Both the position numbers and the translations under genes were made by a program. The notes under the pieces are model-generated. The model saw only the letters and a program-made list of their open reading frames with translations. It made no database searches and was not told the origin of the DNA. A stretch of DNA of 64,000 nt from a virus. This document shows, piece after piece, positions 60,992-64,000 of the stretch (the first letter of the stretch is position 1; each line of letters starts with the position of its first letter). The stretch covers positions 40,347 to 104,346 of the IMG/VR virus record IMGVR_UViG_3300030419_007002; one strand, 5' to 3'.

Positions 60992-62008
60992 TTAAGCATC
61001 ATGTAACTTTATAAGATCTTCCATGCTTAATTTTCCGCCCTTTTTATGAGCTTCTTGAGCTAAGCTAACTGGTCTTTGATGATTTTGATCACCAGAAAGA
61101 CCCATCCTCTCCATGTCTTCTTTTGTAGCGCCTACTATGCTAGTGGCTTTTCCTTCGCCCTCTTTTTTCTGTGTCTTCGAGGTTATTTTTTCTACGTTTT
61201 TACTGGCATTAAATAAATCAATTATCCTATCGGGATCATCTAGCTCTTCAGCAGTCAAGGATCTTTCCATGTTTTGAATCATAGTTTTAAAATATCTTCC
61301 ATAACTAAATAAATCAACTTGGTTAAAAGTCAATTCAACGATTGGCCTACCATAGAATGTCATTGGGTTATCGTCACTTAGGGAAAAAAAGTTCATAAAA
61401 TAAGTGCATAAAGAAATTCTTTTTATGTTTTCTTCTGAAAATTTTTCAGAATCTTTCACGAAAACTTCCGTTAAAGACATAATATCTTCATCTTGTAGAT
61501 AATTAAAGTCCTCTTCTTCTATTAATCTTTCGTTCAACTGCTTATCCTTAAAAGACGTAGTAACTAAATAATGTTCATTTACTTTTTTGGCGGCATAAGC
61601 TTCGGCTGTATACCCTATTAGTGCCTGTTTTTCTTCTTGAAGATTTTGAAGTTTACCTGAAGACTCTTTTATGTCTTTATTGATAGAGTCTATTTCTGCT
61701 TTCAGAAGAACTTTTGATTTTGTATCCCTTAAATTAGACACGTAAGAGCGTAGGTCTCTCATCTCTGATTCTTCTTTTTCGCTCCAATCTCCATCTTTTA
61801 ATATATCTTTCTCCCTTTGTTTTAGCGTGGGAAGCCCTTCCTTAGTTGCTTTATTCATTAAGTTTTCTTTTAATTCATCTAGATCTTCAGATGAACTATA
61901 ATCAGTATGCTTAAGATAGAAAAACCCAAATTTTTCGCTCCTAACCATGGAATACCCACGAAGAATTTCCATATATACTTTCCTTAATTGAGATTTTTCT
62001 AGTTTCAT
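60992..62008 (-). CDS. Probable tail assembly chaperone/accessory protein
   Basis: A 338-residue protein located between the tail tube region and the tape measure, where tail assembly chaperones (lambda gpG/gpT) are normally found. A central coiled coil (EIDSINKDIKESSGKLQNLQEEKQ) and a C-terminal part with TFYGRPIVELTFNQVDLFSYG. No close family match. A terminator lies just upstream, so its expression is probably lower than that of the 289-aa gene. Confidence 0.5.
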   Translation of the reverse strand: MKLEKSQLRKVYMEILRGYSMVRSEKFGFFYLKHTDYSSSEDLDELKENLMNKATKEGLPTLKQREKDILKDGDWSEKEESEMRDLRSYVSNLRDTKSKVLLKAEIDSINKDIKESSGKLQNLQEEKQALIGYTAEAYAAKKVNEHYLVTTSFKDKQLNERLIEEEDFNYLQDEDIMSLTEVFVKDSEKFSEENIKRISLCTYFMNFFSLSDDNPMTFYGRPIVELTFNQVDLFSYGRYFKTMIQNMERSLTAEELDDPDRIIDLFNASKNVEKITSKTQKKEGEGKATSIVGATKEDMERMGLSGDQNHQRPVSLAQEAHKKGGKLSMEDLIKLHDA

Positions 62009-62014
62009 TTATAT

Positions 62015-62041
62015 AAAAAAAGCCCCATTGTTTGGGGCTAG
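62015..62041 (-). terminator. Rho-independent terminator between tail genes
   Basis: On the reverse strand: stem AGCCCC / GGGGCT (62039-62034 and 62026-62021), 7-base loop, then T6-7. It lies after the 289-aa tail gene and seven bases before the start of the 338-aa gene, so it should attenuate transcription into the tape measure operon. Confidence 0.9.
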
Positions 62042-62062
62042 GATTTAACTATGTATTTTATT

Positions 62063-62932
62063 TTATTCCCCCTCTTTTTTTGTTTCTTCTTCCCTTCTCT
62101 CTACTTGTTTAACTTCTTCTGGCTCTTCTTCAGGCTCTTCTTGAGCTTCCTGAATCATTTCTTCAGCGGCCTCGTCTAGCGGAACGCCACCAGATCTTTC
62201 AAATTCTGTTACTAAGTTTTTGAAATCTTCTTCTGAGCTAGCTCTCCCTACGTACCAAAAACTTATATAATATATTAACTTTTTAGAAAGAGTTACCCAG
62301 AAATCATTTTCATCCTCTTCTAATTCGTCATATTTTTCTAATCTTTGGTCGTACGTTCCCTCTCCATAAATAGAGGTATGGCTTCCGTCCTGCTCTAAAA
62401 AATAAGATAGATGAAGAACCCACCATAAGATAGTTTTATTGCGTGCCCTGTTTTCTGCCGTATTATCAAATAAAGAAGCTTGATCTAGTTCAAATGATTG
62501 AATTTCCTCTCTAACTACAGAGGCCTTTTTGATAGCATTTGAAAAAGTTTCTTTTTCTTCTTCTGTTCTATCTGACTCAGGGATCATGGTTATTTTTTCT
62601 ATATCGTTTTGAGATTCGAACATAGCTAAATAAAGCTCTGCATATCTATCCTTATCTCCTTCACTTAAAACCCCGCCATCATTAGAGAACCTCTTGGATA
62701 GCATTTGTCTAGTTAATAATCCAGCTTTAATACCTTCTGAAAGCTTTATTCCAAAAAACAGATCACCCTCATCGAATAAAGATCTAGTAGGTTTCTTAAG
62801 TATAACTGTTTTGTTAATTACCTTCTCGACCTCTTTCTTGGTGGTAATTTCTTCTCCATTTTCGCCAGTTGATTTTACTTCTTCAACTTCCTTGATCGTC
62901 TGAGGTATAGTAAATTCAAATAATTTTTTCAT
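62063..62932 (-). CDS. Probable tail assembly chaperone
   Basis: A 289-residue acidic protein. N-terminal part KKLFEFTIPQTIKEVEEV with an INKTVILKKPTRSLFDEGDLFF segment, a helical middle (KTILWWVLHLSYFLEQ), and a Glu-rich, disordered tail (EEPEEEPEEVKQ). The position between the tail tube and tape measure genes suggests the tail chaperone role. Acidic tails are typical of such proteins. No frameshift product is evident. Confidence 0.5.
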   Translation of the reverse strand: MKKLFEFTIPQTIKEVEEVKSTGENGEEITTKKEVEKVINKTVILKKPTRSLFDEGDLFFGIKLSEGIKAGLLTRQMLSKRFSNDGGVLSEGDKDRYAELYLAMFESQNDIEKITMIPESDRTEEEKETFSNAIKKASVVREEIQSFELDQASLFDNTAENRARNKTILWWVLHLSYFLEQDGSHTSIYGEGTYDQRLEKYDELEEDENDFWVTLSKKLIYYISFWYVGRASSEEDFKNLVTEFERSGGVPLDEAAEEMIQEAQEEPEEEPEEVKQVERREEETKKEGE

Positions 62933-62934
62933 AA

Positions 62935-63183
62935 TTAATCTTTTAATTTTATATCGAAGCTTGACAAGTCTTCTTCTATTTCTCTTATTGTGTCGTTGCC
63001 ATAATCTAGCACCCTTTTTCTACCGCGCCTATATGCTTCTGAAGATATCTTTGTCCCTTCAGATTCCTGAAGGTCCTCTAAGATGAAAAGAAAATTTTTA
63101 TAAAGATTTGTTACTTTTCTTCTAACTTGAAATTGAAGAAAATTACTATCGGGATTACCCTCCCGTTCATTATCCTTTTCCAT
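62935..63183 (-). CDS. Small helical tail-region protein
   Basis: An 82-residue, charged, helical protein (TNLYKNFLFILEDLQESE, RRGRKRVLDYGNDTIREIEEDL). AAAGG precedes the ATG. It lies after a strong terminator and just before the 289-aa gene. Function unknown; a head-tail or chaperone accessory role is possible from position. Confidence 0.5.
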   Translation of the reverse strand: MEKDNEREGNPDSNFLQFQVRRKVTNLYKNFLFILEDLQESEGTKISSEAYRRGRKRVLDYGNDTIREIEEDLSSFDIKLKD

Positions 63184-63230
63184 AACCTTTTACCTTCATT
63201 GTTTTTTACACCCAAAAATAACATGAGAAC

Positions 63231-63259
63231 AAAAAAAAAGCCCCCCAAGAAGGGAGGCT
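63231..63259 (-). terminator. Strong Rho-independent terminator after tail tube gene
   Basis: On the reverse strand: AGCCTCCC (63259-63252), 5-base loop, GGGGGGCT (63246-63239, one T-G wobble), then a run of nine T. It follows the tail tube gene stop by about 20 bases and should limit read-through to the low-abundance tail genes. Confidence 0.93.
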
Positions 63260-63279
63260 TGATTGTTAAGTTTAATAAT

Positions 63280-64000
63280 TTAAGCAGTATTGCCCGGGGA
63301 GTTAGCAAGGTTACCCTTGTCGTAGACTCCGCTCATGAACAATCCTCTATCGGTTTGTTTAGTACCACCAATTTGAGAACTGAACGTTAACGATACGGAC
63401 TTGTTACTACCGATATCGGAGGTGTACTCCTGACTGTCAATTTTGCAGTTTCTAAGCTCGTACCTAGCTACTGGCAGTGCACTCGCACCGGCCTGAGGAC
63501 CTCTCAAGTCTAGCATAAGATCGTAATTGATATTCGTGTCTTCGTTAACTACGTCAGACAAATTACCACTATAAAGATCTCCAACGTTTGCGTCGATCGT
63601 ACAGGTAACGGTTACCGGGAACGTGATCTCTCTAGAGAACGCATATCTGCTTCCCAACTTCTGGAGCGGATCACGAGCCAAATCGAAGCTTAAGCTGTAG
63701 CTTTGAATCTTAGCGTCATCGATCATTAATCCAGTCAAGGAGGTCATCTCGGTACCTGCCGGGCCAGCACCCTTCTTAAGGATCTTAACGGTAATATCTC
63801 CCGGACGGAGAGCGCTAAGCTGGTTACCAACAGGAATGGATCCAGTGTGATTACTGATACCACTAGGCAGAACATATTGAACCGATTGGTTCTTCGCTCC
63901 ATCTACAGGATTAACAGCAGGAACAAAGTTACCACTAGTACCGATATCGAACGCCATGTTTAGACCTTCGACACTACAAGAAGCCGTTGGGAAATCACCC
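63280..64000 (-). CDS. Probable major tail (tube) protein, may run beyond window
   Basis: A beta-rich protein of at least 225 residues (from the ATG at 63957): SYSLSFDLARDP, SREITFPVTVTCTIDANVGDLY, ISSQIGGT-type end, a composition typical of tail tube proteins. It lies directly before a strong terminator and upstream of the chaperone/tape measure genes, as expected of an abundant tube subunit. Upstream of that ATG the frame stays open to the edge and reads protein-like (GDFPTASCSVEGLN), though a GAAGG also sits 7 bases before the ATG. So the start may be 63957 or outside the window. Confidence 0.65.
   Translation of the reverse strand, partial: GDFPTASCSVEGLNMAFDIGTSGNFVPAVNPVDGAKNQSVQYVLPSGISNHTGSIPVGNQLSALRPGDITVKILKKGAGPAGTEMTSLTGLMIDDAKIQSYSLSFDLARDPLQKLGSRYAFSREITFPVTVTCTIDANVGDLYSGNLSDVVNEDTNINYDLMLDLRGPQAGASALPVARYELRNCKIDSQEYTSDIGSNKSVSLTFSSQIGGTKQTDRGLFMSGVYDKGNLANSPGNTA

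Noticed and set aside
60970-60999. Promoter before the tape measure core gene
   Set aside because: A TATAAT exists on the reverse strand, but no acceptable -35 box at 16-18 bases.
1-64000. CRISPR array, IS element or integrase
   Set aside because: No regular spaced repeats, no transposase or integrase motifs, and no terminal inverted repeats noticed on reading.

Overview
This window is a stretch of a large, AT-rich tailed-phage genome with a long lambda-like (siphovirus-type) tail that probably infects a Gram-negative bacterium. The evidence is a complete tail-tip series (two gpM-like proteins, gpL-, gpK-, gpI- and gpJ-like), a giant tape measure protein, a probable tail tube protein, a full phage replication set, overlapping operon-like gene packing, a phage tRNA and a phage tmRNA. 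The Gram-negative host is inferred from heptose and LPS-type sugar genes, a lipoprotein and an ExbB/ExbD-like pair. No capsid or terminase genes are in the window, and the host cannot be named from the sequence.

Layout. (1) About 1-7.2 kb, + strand: a surface-sugar cluster (Gfo/Idh oxidoreductase cut by the window edge, hexapeptide acyltransferase, metallo-beta-lactamase-fold protein, DegT aminotransferase, three glycosyltransferase-like proteins, GDP-mannose 4,6-dehydratase). (2) 7.2-12 kb: RecA-like recombinase, tRNA-Arg(UCU), histidine-decarboxylase-like enzyme, separate ADP-heptose nucleotidyltransferase and kinase homologues, ornithine-cyclodeaminase-family protein. (3) 12-18.5 kb: a three-gene ExbB / small membrane protein / ExbD-DUF2135 cassette, a 2-hydroxyacid dehydrogenase, an APS-kinase-like protein, a small lipoprotein, a secreted Q/N/P-rich protein and about ten small genes. 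(4) 18.5-19.7 kb: one-piece tmRNA and a PD-(D/E)XK nuclease. (5) 19.8-33.3 kb: DnaB helicase, Toprim primase, RecB/Cas4-like nuclease, a DNA polymerase III alpha split into a PHP-like piece and a catalytic piece with a DnaQ exonuclease gene between, sugar epimerase, SSB-like protein, glycosyltransferases including a split GT9 enzyme, and a possible annealing protein. (6) 33.3-41.1 kb, - strand: IPT/TIG-repeat tail fibre proteins, a tail-fibre-assembly-like protein and a GT2 glycosyltransferase. (7) 41.2-50.3 kb, + strand: tail-tip genes. (8) 50.3-64 kb, - strand: tape measure (in two reading frames), chaperone-like proteins and the tail tube protein running to the window edge.

How it works together. 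The replication genes form several transcription units. Four of them start at TTGACT-like promoters whose -10 box lies 5-6 bases before the ATG, so those mRNAs should be leaderless. The structural genes mostly carry Shine-Dalgarno sites. Sugar-nucleotide and transferase genes on both sides of the replication block suggest that the phage remodels host surface glycans or decorates its own virion. Tail-tip proteins with carbohydrate-binding-like modules and TIG-repeat fibres would read such glycans. The most unusual unit is the ExbB/ExbD-like proton-channel cassette, whose periplasmic part is a DUF2135-like domain instead of the usual ExbD/TolR domain.
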